Source: Lichenostomus cassidix (lineage: Eukaryota > Chordata > Aves > Passeriformes > Meliphagidae). From it: a DNA stretch of 64,000 nucleotides. The stretch spans positions 31,917,566-31,981,565 of the forward strand of contig CM039182.1 in NCBI GenBank assembly GCA_008360975.2. The letters run 5' to 3'. This document shows positions 1 to 16,158 of the stretch, piece after piece. How positions within the stretch are numbered: position 1 is the stretch's first letter; each line of letters begins with the position of its first letter. A program made the position numbers and the translations under genes. The notes under the pieces are model-generated. The model made no database searches, had not been told where the DNA came from, and saw only the letters and a list, made by a program, of their open reading frames with translations.

Positions 1-2420
<2,420 letters not shown>

Positions 2421-3760
2421 CCCAGCGCCGGGGCCGCGGATGGCGGGCTGAGAAGAGGAAAAGGAGGAGGGGAGGGGAAAAAAAAACTACTTTTTTTGTC
2501 TTGCCCCCAAGCCCCTTTGGCAGCAGCAGGCGGACTATGAAAATGTCACACTACGTGCATGCAGGCGCCGCCTCTCCGTATTAAAAAAAAAAAAAAAAAA
2601 AAGAGAGAGAGAGAGAAGGGGAGGGGGGAGGGAAGGACGGAGGGAGAGAGAAAAAAATTACTTGAATATTCCGGCTTTTTGAATGAGCCACGTGTTCAAA
2701 CTACAAATCAACTTCTCACGTGAGGAATCCCAGCTCTTCAATTAGCGAGTGGATGGGGCGCACACACACTCACGGAGGAGGAGGAGGATGGCTGGGGTGA
2801 AGGACGGGGAGAGGGGTGGGGGGAGGCTGGACAGGACAGGACAAGTTTAGAGAGGGCCGGAGGGCGGGGGAAAGGGAAACCGGAGTTGGGTGGGCTCCGG
2901 TCTGCGCCGCCTCTGCCCTTCCGCCGGGGGAGTCCGCTCTGCTCGCCCCCTCCGCCCAAAAACGGCTGGGCGGCCGCACCTCCCCCCGTGTGAGCGGGGT
3001 GTGATCCCGGAGAGGGAGGGGAAAAGGCACCGCAATGCCCGCCCCCCCGCCCCGCTCCTCCCCCGCCGTGCCAGGCGGTGGGGATTATTCATCGGGGTCG
3101 TGCCTGGGCGATCCCGCTCCCCGGCACTAAGGGTTGGGGGGAGGAGGAAAAGGGAGAGGAAAAAGAGGGGGTGCGATGGTGGGGGGAGGCGGCCGGGGAG
3201 AGAGCGGGATCCGCTCCCGCGCAGCGCCGCCGCGGCTGCGTGCTGGGGGGCTGCGGGGCGGGGGCGGGGGGTCCCTCTAGCCCCGGAGGAGCCCCATATG
3301 GTAATGATCCCGCATTACTCGCGGTGCCCCTTGCGCTGAGTCTTACGGAAAGGAGAAAGAGGAGGAGAGGGGGGAAAAGAAAGAAAAAAAAAAGACAAAG
3401 GGGTGGAGGAGAGTTGGGGGATGATGAGGAAGAGGAGAGTCCTGGGGCGAGGGAGCTGCACGGCCCGAGGAGGGGCGGGGGGTCTGCGCTCCCTGCCCAT
3501 CTGGGCAATGGTGGACGGCGCGGGGGGAAACGCGAAGGCACCGTTGCCCTCGGCTGGTAACGGCACACAAAGGGATTTGGCGACCCCCCTCTTTTCCTCC
3601 CCCCCTCCCCCTGCCCGGTCTAAGGAACCATTCATAATTCTCCACATTCGTGCAGATACAATGGTGGGCTTGTGGGGGAGGGGTTTGGGGGTGTGGAGCC
3701 TTTCCAGTGCAAACAAAACGTTGCCTGAAGATGAAGAAAGGATACGGAAATGAAAGCCAG

Positions 3761-5456
3761 CACTGTGTTTAATATAGCGATCTAGTAGGTTTTGTTTAAT
3801 AATTCAACGTACTTTATCCGAAGGTTTCATTTATTCCGTGGTAGGCTCCTTGTGGTACGTTTTAATAGGTATATCCATGGAAAATGGTTAAATACTTTCA
3901 TTAGTGAGCAGTGACTGGATTTCCACATGTCCTGTAGTATGTCTGGAAATTCGTAGTAAAGAGGAACGCTTCCTAGTTTTGTGCCTAACTTCTAATAAGT
4001 ATACAATTAAAGAGGGGTGATTTAAATCTCCTTGGAAGCCGTGCTGGGGTCAGGCTTTTGTTACGCACGCTGCGGCCGCCGCAGCTCGGCGATGGTGGTG
4101 GTGGTACCCAGCGCTCAGGGGGTGAGTCAGTCGCTAAAGATTTCTCTTGTGGTGGTATGATGATGCAAGGAGACATGGCTCACCATGAGGCTGGAGCCCC
4201 AGACCATTGTGAAATTGTCAGGGGCTGGGGGAATGCTGCAGTAAGTTGGAAACACGGCCCTTTTGTTGTGTGCATCCAAGCGGTTGGCTGACCAAAGCCC
4301 TAATATTCGTAATTTCAACCCATATTTTAATCTCAGAGTTATTTTAATGAACTTTTAATTGTCAGGTTGTGATTGAGGAAATCGAGTGGTTTGTGTTTCA
4401 CTAATCAGAATTTAATCACAACTTCCATTTTGCAGAAAATTAACAAATAATTATCTTGGGGAGAGAGATTTTTTTTTTCCTGGCGATTTAACCTGTTTAT
4501 GTCTTTTTATGCTGGATGTGGAATTCTTTCCTAAATGAATTTGTATTTCATAACCCCACTCTGTATAGTCTGGTTAAAATAAATAATTGCTTATCTAAGT
4601 CAAAAACAGCCCCCTCCAAACAACTGAATTCTTAGTTAAACTTGTGAAAGGAATTAGTCGCTGTTCCTGCAGATTAATTGCATTCTTTATAAATTTGATT
4701 TGTACTGCATCTATAAGGCAGTCTCCATGTGCTCATTTCTACATGGTTGGTGTACAGCATTATCTGGTATTTCCTCTTAAACTGCTAAACAGGGTGCATA
4801 TATTTTATTTCATATTCTAGTCTGAAAATATGTTTTATTAAAAGATTTCTTTAAGAAATGAAGATTGAATATTCATGATAACACCATGCATCAGTTGTCC
4901 AACAACATCATAAACCGCTTTGTAATCAGATATTGTGGGGGTGAACCTTACTTATTAGCAATACCCCCCTTTTTTTTATACCCTGAAAACCTCTTGCTAG
5001 TAAGCTGAAATATTTTCTGTAAATCTAAATAATGTATAGCTTTGTTTGTTAAGAAGTGTGGGTTGGTTAGTGGTTTCAAGAGTAATTCCAAATCTTGAAT
5101 GCCAAAAAAGGCAATTCAACAACAAAAATTTGTTCATGTTGCCTGACAAATCTCCACTTCCCTGCACAGATGAACATAGTTCAGACCAGTTGGGCACTCC
5201 CAAATGTTAACGTTATTGAGAATATAGCTTTAAAAATTGAGATGTAATTTATTTTGGCAGTCACAAATCAAATGCGTGAGCACACAACAGAGTATTCCCA
5301 CATATTAATGTATTTTTCGATTTACCTCAGTAAGAAAAGGCATTATAAAAAATTATATTTTTTTCTGTATTTCAGTTGTTTGTGTTTATTGCCCACAGAA
5401 GCCAAGAAGTTAAAATACTTCCATAAATATTGCACACAAGGAAGCACAGCCAATCT
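3761..5456. other. AT-rich intergenic DNA, no gene seen
   Basis: Ordinary AT-rich sequence with stops in all frames, apart from a short GC-richer patch around 4050-4130. I see no gene, RNA gene or recognisable repeat. Confidence 0.6.
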
Positions 5457-5499
5457 TTAATTAGCAAGGGCTTTTACGACATTCTGCCGTTTAGAATTA

Positions 5500-6950
5500 A
5501 AACTCAACCATGTGCTTCTCCCCACCTCCGGGTGAGAATCCAAGAGCCTCCGCCGTGTCCGTCCCCCTCTCGCACGGCCAGGGGCGGGCAGGGCGCTCCC
5601 TCTCTGCCCCTCCCGAGGCCCGAACCCCCCCGCTCCCGCTGCGCTCGGCGCACGGTGGGTGGGTAGCACGTCGGACGGCCCGCAGCCCCAGTATTTCCCA
5701 TTAAATGTCTTTTTTGGGGCTCGGTTGGGTTTTGGTTTTATCTTTTTAGACCACCGCCGCCCACGGAAGGTTCCTGCGTGGGCTCGCGGCCGAGGCGCGA
5801 TGGGCAGCGGGGGCCGGGCGGGCGGCGCGGGGCGCGGCGGCGGAGGGCGCTCCCCACGGCTCGGAGCGGCCAACGCCACGACGGCGGGAGGGCCACCGCC
5901 CCTGACTCCGCCACGGCGGCGCGGGCGCGGAGCCGCAGCTCCTCGCGGGGCGGACGCTCGCGCCGACGGGACGGCACCGGGCAACCGCGCCGACCAGCCC
6001 GGCGCCGCCAGCCCCGTAGCGCCCCTGCCTCCCCCGTCCGTCTGTCCGTCCGTCCGTCCGTCCCTCTGCCCGCCCGCCCTCCCCTCGCCGCCATCCCCGG
6101 GGCGCGCAGCCCCCGCGGGCGGCCATAGCCGCTCGTAGTAAAGCGGCGCGGCGGCGCCGCCTCCCATTGGCTGCGCCCTGCGCCTACCAGCGCCGCCCGC
6201 CGCCGCGGCGCGGCCGCCCATTGGCTCGCGCGCCGGCCCCCGGGGCGCGTGGCGCGAAAGCGGCGGCGGCGGGCGCGGGGGTGGCGGGGGCGGGGAGGGG
6301 AGACGAGACGAGACGGGCGGGGGGTGAGGCGCCACCGGCCGGGGCAGGGCAGGGCCGGGATGGGACGGGACGGGAGAGCCAGCCCGAGCCCTCCCTCCCT
6401 CCTTCCCTCCCGGCGGCGGGCCGGGGCTTTGTAAGGCGGTAAGTGGGTGCCACGCCGCAGAAGTGCCGGTTCCGGGGGCCGCCCTGCCGCAGCCGTGCCG
6501 GGAGGGGCGGCGAACAAAGGAGCGGCGGCGCGCGGCTTCGTACGGGAGCGGGGAGCGCGGCCGGCGCCGCGGGATGCCCGCACCGGGAGCGGCGCGGTCT
6601 CCCAGGCCCGGGGGGCGGCGGCGGCCCCTCGCCTCCGGAGGGATCCGTGCTCCCGGGCGTGGAGCGGCGCTCCCGGGGGGTCCCGCTGCCCGTCCCGAGG
6701 GGCGCACCGCTAGCCCGCCCGGGCGGCTCCTGGAGGCGGCGCCGGCTCCGTGCCGGCGGCTGTTTCCGCTGCCGGGGCCGGGAGCGGCTCGGTTCGGCTC
6801 GGCTCCCCCGACACCGGGGCGGCTGTCGGGACTCGGCGCGGCGCCTTCGGGAGCAGCGGGGTCTGCCCCGCTCCGCTCCGGCTCGGAAGTTTTGGTCACA
6901 AAATGCTGCGAAACTCGGTGAATCGGCAACGGAGAGCGCGGCGGTGCCGG
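5500..6950. promoter_or_regulatory. Orphan CpG island with two inverted CCAAT boxes
   Basis: An abrupt 1.4-kb GC- and CpG-dense block in AT-rich surroundings. It has two ATTGG motifs (inverted CCAAT) at 6166-6170 and 6220-6224, many GC boxes, a (CGTC)n microsatellite at about 6037-6062 and short GA(C)GG-type repeats near 6300-6380. A strong plus-strand donor (G|GTAAGT, GT at 6439-6440) follows about 200 bp later, as expected for a short first exon. The long frames across it (one spans 528 codons on the minus strand) have no domain and biased Arg/Pro/Gly composition. I read it as a promoter of an unidentified, possibly noncoding, transcript. Confidence 0.5.
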
Positions 6951-9900
6951 CGTGGAACGAAACAAATAAACCTCACGATGCATCGGAAGTTTTAGAGCTT
7001 GAGATAAAACAATGTAGCCAACTCTGTTAGAGTTTCTTTCCAATAAAAAAGAATTACAAAGAGGTTAGCTGTCTGTGCTGTTTTGCTGACCGGGAAGTTG
7101 CAGGAATTCTTGATTTTGTAACGCAATGTGATCACAGTATTATTTTACTGCACTAAAATAATACAAACAGTTTCTAAATAAGTATTCCGGTATATCAAAG
7201 GTGGTGACTGTGGCTTAGAACGAATCTCTACATGCTGATTTGAAAGTAAGTATTTTTTTTCCCATTTTGTCCAGGGATCTCTTTATTCAAGTACTGATTG
7301 CTTGCTGTACCTTGTTTTCATCTTTCAAACATTTGCAAACAGATCTTGCAAAACAAAAATCTGATCACCTACATTTTGATTATACAAAAATAACTTACAG
7401 TCCTTTTTAATATGTATATACATATACATAAAGTTTTCATCAGTGTTCACTTTACTTGGCACAGCTGGATTTAAAATGGACTTTCAAATGAGAGCTTACC
7501 ATATTTCAGGTTGATATCTGAAATCTGAGATCTTTGCAATTGTGTTGGAAAGAGCATGTAGTAAAAATATAAATATATCATATATATTACAACCAGAGAA
7601 AATCAGAAGTTTATTTGATCAAGTGACAGGAATAATTGCCAATATGGCTTCCTCTAGCAAAAGAATATTTTGTTGGGCTTTTACAAGGAGTGGAGAACTG
7701 AAAATGAAGGCGTTATTTAAGAAGCAAAAGTGTTTCTCACTAGTTAAGTGTGTTTTAACTCGTTTCAGATGGGGTTTTGTTCTGGTTTTGTTTTCCTATA
7801 ATTTAGAGAAATCAGAATATATTTCTTGTTTGCTCCTCCTTTCATCAAGGAGATCTTTTGCCAAGAGGAAAAAAAAAATCAAGTAAGGGAGTAAAATGGG
7901 GCAGCAACCCAAGCATGAAATCCCTTTGGCGAGAACAATGAGACCCTCCTCTCCAGAATCTGTTTTGCCTTACTGGTACGATAACGGTGTTTTCAGCTAA
8001 CAGTATCGTAGGTCTATTGTGAATTCAGCCCCAGGACCTTCCATGTCTTACAATTATAGAGAAGGAGTGTTAGATTTGCTTTTTAGTACCTGGTATTGGT
8101 TAGATTTTAATGTCCAGATTTTCTTCCAAGTAGCCATTATTTATTAATAAGAAAAAATTCTCTCTCTTCCTCTAAAAATTCTAGTGTGATGTTGGCCTTC
8201 GAAGACAGTCTGCAACAATTTGGTTTTAATATTTAAAAAAATCTTCATTTGGATACAAATTAGTTTTTTTGTTATATTTAGGCAAAATTTAAGATGGTAG
8301 CTGCTGAAGTTTCATGCTTTGCTTTTTTTGTTTTGTTTTGTTTTAATTTGTTTGAATATCTCAAAATGCATTTATTTTGTTGCTGGATCCAGTTTAGGCA
8401 ATGGTTTGGTCTTTTGGAAATTTCATCAGGAATAAGCATTCTGATTTCAATGTAACATTCATGAAAAGTGCTGTTTAAATTGGCCATTAATATGTATATC
8501 CTTTGAAGAATGTGGTCATGAATGTTTGTATTTAAAGTGTATTTTCCCACTACAATATATGTTCTGTCATTTGCTATGTATTATTTTTCTCAAGATCAGA
8601 AAGCATCCTAATGTTAGTTACAGTCATGTTTTTGTTTCCAGTCTGTTTCTTAAGAAGACTGAATAGTTGAGTCTGTGAATTATAGAGTATATGGCAGTTT
8701 AAAACTACCTGTGAGGCTGAAGGCTGAGCTTGTGGGATTGTTGGCTCCTCCTGCAGACATTAGTGCCTATATACGAATAATTTCATTAGATAATTTCAAT
8801 TATTTTTTATCTGGTCTAAAATAAATTAGACTTAGTCTTTTGTGTTTCTCATGAAAGCTATATGAAAGCTATATATAACTATTTGCTTTGCAATGGATTA
8901 CCTTAGTATATTGTACATGGTTTTGGTATTAAATGTTAGGGAACTTTGATTGCAGGACATCTATTTGGGTAGGTATTATCAGTATAAAATGGCTGGCATA
9001 TATAAGGCAATATAAGGAAATCCCTATATTTTTCTCCCCAAGTTATGGTTTTCTGACAGTTAAATAGTCAATGAAGCTTGACAGTATTATTTCTAAAACA
9101 TTTTGTGTAAAGTCTAGTTATTTCCCAGAGTAAGGTCAAGTAACTAAAAGTTCTACAAAATTAAGTATTTAAGTAGTAGAAGAGAGACCTGTAAAACAAA
9201 AATCCCCTGCAACCCCATAAGGTAAAACCTGTGAAAATAAATAGAAGTCTTAGTTTGATAAAATAAAGTGCATACATATAGCATTAGTTTCATGCTAATT
9301 AATTCCTATTTTAAAGCTCAATTTACATCTCAATTGGGCAATCCTTGATACAACTGGAAGCACACAAACATATCTTAGACTAAGTAGTTGTTTCTAAAAA
9401 TTTCAGATTCAAGTTTTTCTTCTAGGAATGTTATAGGTTTCTTTAAAGTTTTGTGACAGTAAACAGTTTATCTGAGCTTTTAAATGCTCTTAAAATACTA
9501 CTCAAACCAAAGTTAGAAAATCAAGTAGGAAAACATGAAACAAGTGATGTATTTAGGTAAACCTAAGCCTGCAAGGCTAGTTTGAGGCTATTTTTTGCAA
9601 GCCTGTTTTGAGTCCATTGTTTGAACGTATAGTCATGCTGTAGGAGTGGGGCTGAGCTCACAGAATGCACACTAGCAAAGTACCGTAATGGGGTCACAGA
9701 GGCCAGAGAAAAAATTCAGCTTTCTTGCATCAGACCTGTGATAAAGCCCCAGCCTGTATGTAAACAGTGAAACATTCTCACAGGCAACAGCTAGAGGCAA
9801 GGCGAATACCTGCCTTATTTGCCTTCAGTTCACAATGTAAAAAAAATATAGACAAAGCTGCATCACCAAAGAAATGCCAAAATGTGTTTCTTTTCATTCT

Positions 9901-12900
9901 TTGGGTGGGAAAAAAAAATGTCCATTGCATGCTTCAATCTACTTTCTTACATTAAATGATGGCTGCAGGAAAATTCAGAAGTGTTTGGGTCCCTTTATTT
10001 TGATTGTGTGTGGATTTCTAATGTTAATATTCAGTGCTGAGAGGCTAATTTTGAACTGAAATATTGTTCTAGTCAAAATATGATCTTAATTTCTTACAAA
10101 ACAAAAAAAACCAAGTATCTGTTCTGAGATCAATGAAACATAGACACAAAGTAACTTAATTGAATTGAGTGTTCAAATTGCTTAATTAAACCCTGAAATT
10201 TAGACAATTTTATTTAAATTTCCTGTAGATTTGGCAAGTTAGTAAAAATAGAGCTTTCTCTGTTAGAGTAAAAGTAAAAATAAAAATAATCAAAATAATT
10301 AAATCACTGTGTCTAAGAAGATAACAATAAATGGGAATGTTTCATATCAGTGATATAGTCTAATAATTTGATTGAATATAACTTTTTTATATCCTCACTT
10401 TTTAATTTTTATTGCACCCTTTTAATATTGCCTTAAGCTTTAAGTAGCTAAAGCTCACCCAAGTACTCCTACTTTGGGACATGCATCTTTTTAACAAGTT
10501 GTGGTTATTTGTGTGGAGAAAAAGTGTGGGCAGGGGGAGTTAAGCAGTGGAAATAACAAGAGTGTTTCCTGGCTCCACCAAGTCAAAGGCCAACAGGTGC
10601 CCCCTCAGTTCCTCAGGAAATCTCTCCCTGGCCTGGCTAAAAGGTTACACTTCTGAGCTGCAAAGGGGATTTTTGGTTGCTGGCTTTTGAAGAAACAGAA
10701 CAAACCAGATCAGCTTTCTGGATGCAAAAGCTGTCAACCTAATTTATGGTTTTCCCCGTGTCCTGTAAATAACTTGCAGAGGTTCAAAACAAACTTCGAA
10801 GTGGTTCATGGGTGTATTCCAATGAGAAGCAGTGAAATGCCAAGTTTCAAAGTTCAGTTGTCTTAATAATTAGGAAAGAGGGAACAACCCTTTCTTTTCC
10901 CACAAGAAAAATAAAGTTTGCCCCACATATTCTTCCAGACATCTTTGAAACTCTTTTGAGCAAATGGAAGAAAAAAACAAAAAAACTTGACAGACTGTAG
11001 CCTGAGGGAATATTTTGTTTTATCTATACGTTATGATGAAAAAAATGAGCCAAAAATAAATGAGATTTTTGTACCTGAAATCCCTACAAGAACCCTATTG
11101 CACAGACAGACACTGTTTCCATCTGCTGCAAATAAAGTTGCAATTGATTTAGTTTTAGTGTTGTACAAAATGTTGGGTATTTTTTGGTTTTTTTTGGTTT
11201 TGATTTTGTTTTTTTTTCTTTCACATTGGAAGCCTTGTTGCAAACCTATAACATGAGACATACCTGTGCACGCATAGTCTCATCCTAAAACTTCTGTGGA
11301 GCCTGGTGAAAACAAGCCAGGACATGCTTTGCAGTTCTGAAGTTGTAGGTCAAGCAGTGGAAAGCTCTGAACACCTTTGAGGTCTGGTTATCAAATGACT
11401 ATTTCTGGTTGTAAACATCACACTTGAAAAACTCCTGCTTAAATTTTAAAAATATGTACGAAATTCAGAATTTGTTTTCAAAACTGTTGAATTTCTAAGC
11501 TAATAATACTGTGATTTTCTTTTGTGTCTGCATTATACTTCCAAAGTGTATAATTTTTCTTCTGTATTAACATGTTCTTGCTAAAGTGTTAATTTACTAA
11601 TTTTTTTTTAACAAATGCACTTTCTGATAAGATGTTTTTTAAGATTTTGTAATGCCCAAACCAACTTAATAGGTTGTACCTTTATTATTATATATTTTCT
11701 TTTTATACACTTTAGGGATACAAACAATCTTAAGCCCTGAAGAAATATATCCAAGATTAGAAAATAATCTTGAAAAAAAACAAAAACCAAGAAATACCAA
11801 CAACATAGTAAAATAAAAATGGTGTTTGGTTGTTTTGGTGTGAGAGGTGAAGACCTCCTTGCAGTTAAATACTGAACACGACACTTAATCTTTCCAGCGT
11901 ATCTATTATTTTCCATAACTCTTTTTACATGATCCCTGAAATACAGTGGGGAAAAGCTTCAGATATGACAAAACACTGTACTCCTGACTGCATCAGAAAT
12001 CTCCATCAATGACTAACCAAGTAACAGATGAAAACCTTTCCTTGTCTTGGAATGAAGACCTTCATAATGGTCAGTAGCTATTTTAAACTCTAATTTAGAT
12101 GTAACTAAATTAAAAAGACAACAACACCGAGAAAGAATATTTTAACACAAATTTTTAAACTCATTTCAACTGTGGCCAACCTTGCTTCTTACCGGTAAGA
12201 AGTTGTCCTAAAATAAGAATGGGTTTCTTTCTAGCAAACTTCTCTGAAGAAGTTCAACAGTTCTCAGGGAAAAAACTCAACAGGGCAATGTGGTGAGAAA
12301 TATCCTGGAGGGAAGTGGTGGGGCTGCCTTTGACTGGAGCTACCAAGCCCTAAAGGAAAAATAGAGCAATAGTGGCCAGTGCAGCTCATTAGCATCACAG
12401 ATGAAATGCTGCCTTTTCTCTGACACATCCTCAAACACCTGAATGTGGGCACAGAGAACTGTGTTCTCTGTGGAGGGAATGGGGGAAATTATCATTTTTC
12501 CACTCATCATGTCGTATTTCTTCAAAAAGAACTTCCATTTCCCACCAAAGGAGTCAAATCTACACTGATGCTGTGGGTGTTAGGTGCCTCCAGATAAACC
12601 ATTTTCATTTCAAAATGTAAATTTTTTGTGTTCCTGCTTTACTTTGGAAGTCCCTAAACATAGGCTAGATAGAAACGTGCACTACCTGCTAAAACCTAAA
12701 ACCCAACAGATTAAGTGGCATTTACAGGATCATAAAACAGGTTTCGCAAACACACGGCCAAACAAAGAGATAACGTGAGGACAGTAGTAGAACTTGGGTT
12801 TACATGGACACTGTCCCCTTACAGCTGAGTGCTTGAAGATAAAACTCCGGGATGAATTGAGTTCACCTACATCCAGTGGGGCGTTGGCTTCAAGGACACT

Positions 12901-13080
12901 GTGAGGTACTCAAAACACCAGTGGGGAGCCTTACAAATTTGATAGAAGATGCTCTCCCCTCTCTTTTTTGCCTTTGCAACAGTTGCTGCCTAACGATTAA
13001 ACCAGGAACCTGTCAACGTGGGGAGGACAGGCTCGTCTGGGAGTGGAGCAGGGAGGACTTGTGCCTGAGGAAGGGGCTTG
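6951..13080. other. AT-rich intergenic DNA, no gene seen
   Basis: About 6 kb of AT-rich sequence with short frames only. No CR1 or LTR signature is recognised. A somewhat GC-richer stretch at about 10520-10700 could be a conserved element, but nothing specific supports that. Confidence 0.55.
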
Positions 13081-13085
13081 AGCTG

Positions 13086-13195
13086 GTGGGGCTGGGCTGA
13101 GGCAGGGCTGAGGCTGGGCTGAGGCTGGGCTGAGGCAGGGCTGGGGCAGGGCTGGGGCAGGGCTGGGGCAGGCGGGAGGCAGGGCTGAGCCAGCC
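13086..13195. repeat. GC-rich minisatellite, unit about 11 bp
   Basis: About nine imperfect copies of a GGCTGAGGCAG/GGCTGGGGCAG-type unit in tandem, directly next to a CpG island. It causes the repetitive Pro/Ser/Ala/Gln frames on the minus strand, which are not real proteins. Confidence 0.85.
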
Positions 13196-13900
13196 GGTGC
13201 CGGGGCTTGCCGCCGCTCTGGACTCCTCGGGGAAGCGGCGGCGGTGGGCGGGCAGCGGCGGAGAGCGGAGCTGCGGGGGCAAAGCGGCCCGATGCCTTCG
13301 GGGTGTCGGGCACTCCGCGGGCTCACCTCCGGGCTCCCTCGCCTGCGGCAGGCGCTTCCGTGGGATGCTTTCTTTGGGTGGGGTTGGCGCGCTGGAATAC
13401 GGCGAGAGGCTGAGCCCGCCGGCGGGGATGCGCGGCACGGCCGGCAGCGCTGGGGAAGCCCCGGCCGCCCCCGCCGCCCGCAGCGCCGCCCGCCCGCAGC
13501 CCCGGACCCGCTCGGCCGGGGAGCGCGGGCCCGCCGGGACAAAGCCGCCGAGCCCCCGCTTCGCACGGCGGCCGGCGCGCTGCGGGCGGCCCGGGGCTGC
13601 CTCCCCTCGAGGGGCGGCGGCGGCAGCGCCGGCACAGGGAGCCCCCCGGGAGGCGCCGGCGCGGCCCCGCCGCCCCTCCTTCCCCGCCGCCTGCCGCTGC
13701 TCTCCCAGCCCCCCTCGCCCACCCCGTGTCCCTTCACACCCCACCGAAATCCCTCCCCAGCCCCTTCCCCCCCGCCCCCAGCCCCTGCCCGCGCCGGGGT
13801 CGTGGAGTGCCGGCAGATTGCGGCGGGGGGCCCCCGGCTGCAAAAGGGCCGGGAGGGCAGCAGCCACTGCAGGACAAGCACACGGTGCCTTCTGGAAGAT
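13190..13900. promoter_or_regulatory. Second orphan CpG island
   Basis: A 0.7-kb CpG-dense block with GC boxes, flanked on the left by the minisatellite and on the right by AT-rich DNA. Overlapping frames of 200-350 codons on both strands are Pro/Arg/Ala-rich and contain no known domain. No gene is identified for it. Confidence 0.45.
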
Positions 13901-16150
13901 GCTCCTTTGCAGTAGCCACAAAAGACCAGGGATAAAGACGACGGAGATCCCGGTTTCAAAGCAGTGGGAGAAGGCAAGACACCAACATTTTCCTTTGCGC
14001 TGACCTCGTGAGAGGTGCCCCAACCTCACCGCTAAGGAAAAGCCGAACCGCCCCAAAATGTTTGAACATGTGCGTGCTTTTACATTAACAATTCACACTT
14101 GGCTCTATACATATTTAAATTGGGACATCATTAAGCTTGTGCCTATTCAGACATATGCCCCTAGCAGGGATACTGGCTCCTCACGTTTTCTTTGGCTCTG
14201 GTGTTGAAGAGAAGATAGTGAAGACAGAGGAAGTGTGTAAGTGTGGTTCCCAAGAAAGTGGATTTCAAATCCTTGCATAGATAAAATACACCATTCTTCC
14301 CAAGTGCTATAGGTAAATCTGGTCTCAGAAAGACAGATGTCCAAGGCGTTGATTTTCAGTGTTTCCTTTTCTGCTAGCAAAAGCCAAAGGGAAAAGAGTA
14401 GCAAACTCTAAGCCAAAGAGCAAGTCACCCTGTGGAAGATGTACCCCACAAACACACTGGATTCAACACAACCAGGGTACTGTCACAGTCCCTGCAGAAC
14501 TGTTCAGAATCTCTTATTTTAATGAAATACAGTCCTTTCCTTCCCAATGAGTTCACATTCTCATTTTCAGGGCAACAGGATCCTTGCTGTTCAACAGAGG
14601 CAGCTAGTCGTGAAGTTTGATGTGTATTTACACAGGAAAAGCGTGACAAACCTCTGGTGCTGCTTATTTTCCTACTCAGTCTCAACTCTCCTTTGCCCAA
14701 CTTGTAGCCGTGCCTTTCCTGATTCATCTGGGTTTTTCTACCCCCTCCTTCCCTTTACAACTCTTGACCTTAATCTTCCACCCAATTTTCTTTCCCCAGC
14801 TGTTATTCTTTGTCTCCCTGTCTCTCTACCTGACTCCCTTTCCTCTTCTCCTTATTGAACAGTATTTGGTGCCTTGATACCCCTGGAAGCCCATTTAGGC
14901 AATGAACTATGGGGTGAAGTACTCCTCATGTAGGTTTCCTCATTTGCAGGGTTCCCACTTGACTCTGAGAACAGATTTGGTGAATGTCAGGCTTTGCTGT
15001 AGCTTTACTGCTGCTTTAGGAAATCCCTGTGTGTTCAAATTGGTTTTTGGAGGGGGCAGAGAAGAAGCAGCCCCAAGGGGCAGTGAAAGACTGGTTCAAT
15101 ATAACATGCTTGAGCAGTTTCTTCATGGGATTGTTCTTGAAAAATAGTGCTCAGGTATCTTAGAACTCTATTTTGATGACTGGTCCCCTGTGAGTAGTAC
15201 TCTGGTGGTGGTAACATCTCAGCAGAGGTTTGGGTGGAGCAGCTGTGGGCTCAGGAAGCTGCTGCTGATGGAAAAGTTGGGGTCAGCATGCTCTGAAGCT
15301 CAGGCAGACACTGGCTACAGCAGAAGCAGTTTCTGGCAAGAAATAGGCACTGTGGTGGAGGAGAAGTGCAGACCCTGAGCTGAGAGGAGGAAGTTAAAAG
15401 CAGATGAGATCTTTGTGGGTTTGCAGTAACTGATGTCTGACAGGAAGAGCACATTCATGCCAGCATAAAGGAAAGCAAAAAAAAAAAAAAAAAAAGAGAG
15501 AGCACTAGTTAAAAATCTATGTTGTTCACTCAGTAACTAAAGAGTTGTCTGACTCCAGAAGAAACACAATGTATGAATTGCAAGAAGAAAAATAAAACTA
15601 TTTCTCTAGCTCGCTCTGAAACTGAAGTTCTGCTTCTTTACTAATGACTTTTAGGACTGCAAACATCACCTTCTCCTCCCTGCAAATCTCTCTGCTGCTT
15701 ATGTAATTTTACAAGTTCCATGGTTATTGATTCAAATGTTAATAGTTTGTACTCAGCAATACACCATACAAATGGATTCATCACAAATCAACTTTCTGTA
15801 ATAAGAACCTTCACTGCAGCTGGAAGTGAGGAGGTGACAATTCTCAGTGCTGCAGAGAGATGAGATATGGAGAGGGCTTGGCAGGAGGGAAAGTCTTAGC
15901 ACTGGTTGCAGAAAGTGGATCAAGCAGAAAGCTCCAGGTAGTGTCATCCACTGCCAGAAGTGACTTCTTGGACAAGCATAATTTCTTCTTCATTTTCATC
16001 TTCATCTTGCTCAGTCCCACTCTCCTCCACAGGCAGAGATCACAAAATTTCTACAGCCACCTGCTCTCACCACACTGTGTTTGTCTCATGGTGTGTCCCA
16101 GAATGTCCTCTTTCCACAAACTGTTTCTCTCCAAATTCTTGATTCCAGTA
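13901..16150. other. Intergenic DNA, no gene seen
   Basis: Mixed-composition intergenic sequence with short frames only and a poly(A) run at about 15478-15495. No recognisable gene. Confidence 0.55.
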
Positions 16151-16158
16151 AGCCCTGT

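Noticed and set aside
5457..7043. 528-codon minus-strand open frame
   Set aside because: It spans a CpG island, is dominated by Arg/Pro/Gly/Ala, has no domain, and equally long frames exist on the opposite strand. Absence of stops is expected in such GC-rich DNA.
12997..14056. 326- and 347-codon minus-strand frames
   Set aside because: They read through the minisatellite and the second CpG island; the repeats create low-complexity Pro/Ser/Ala sequence without domains.
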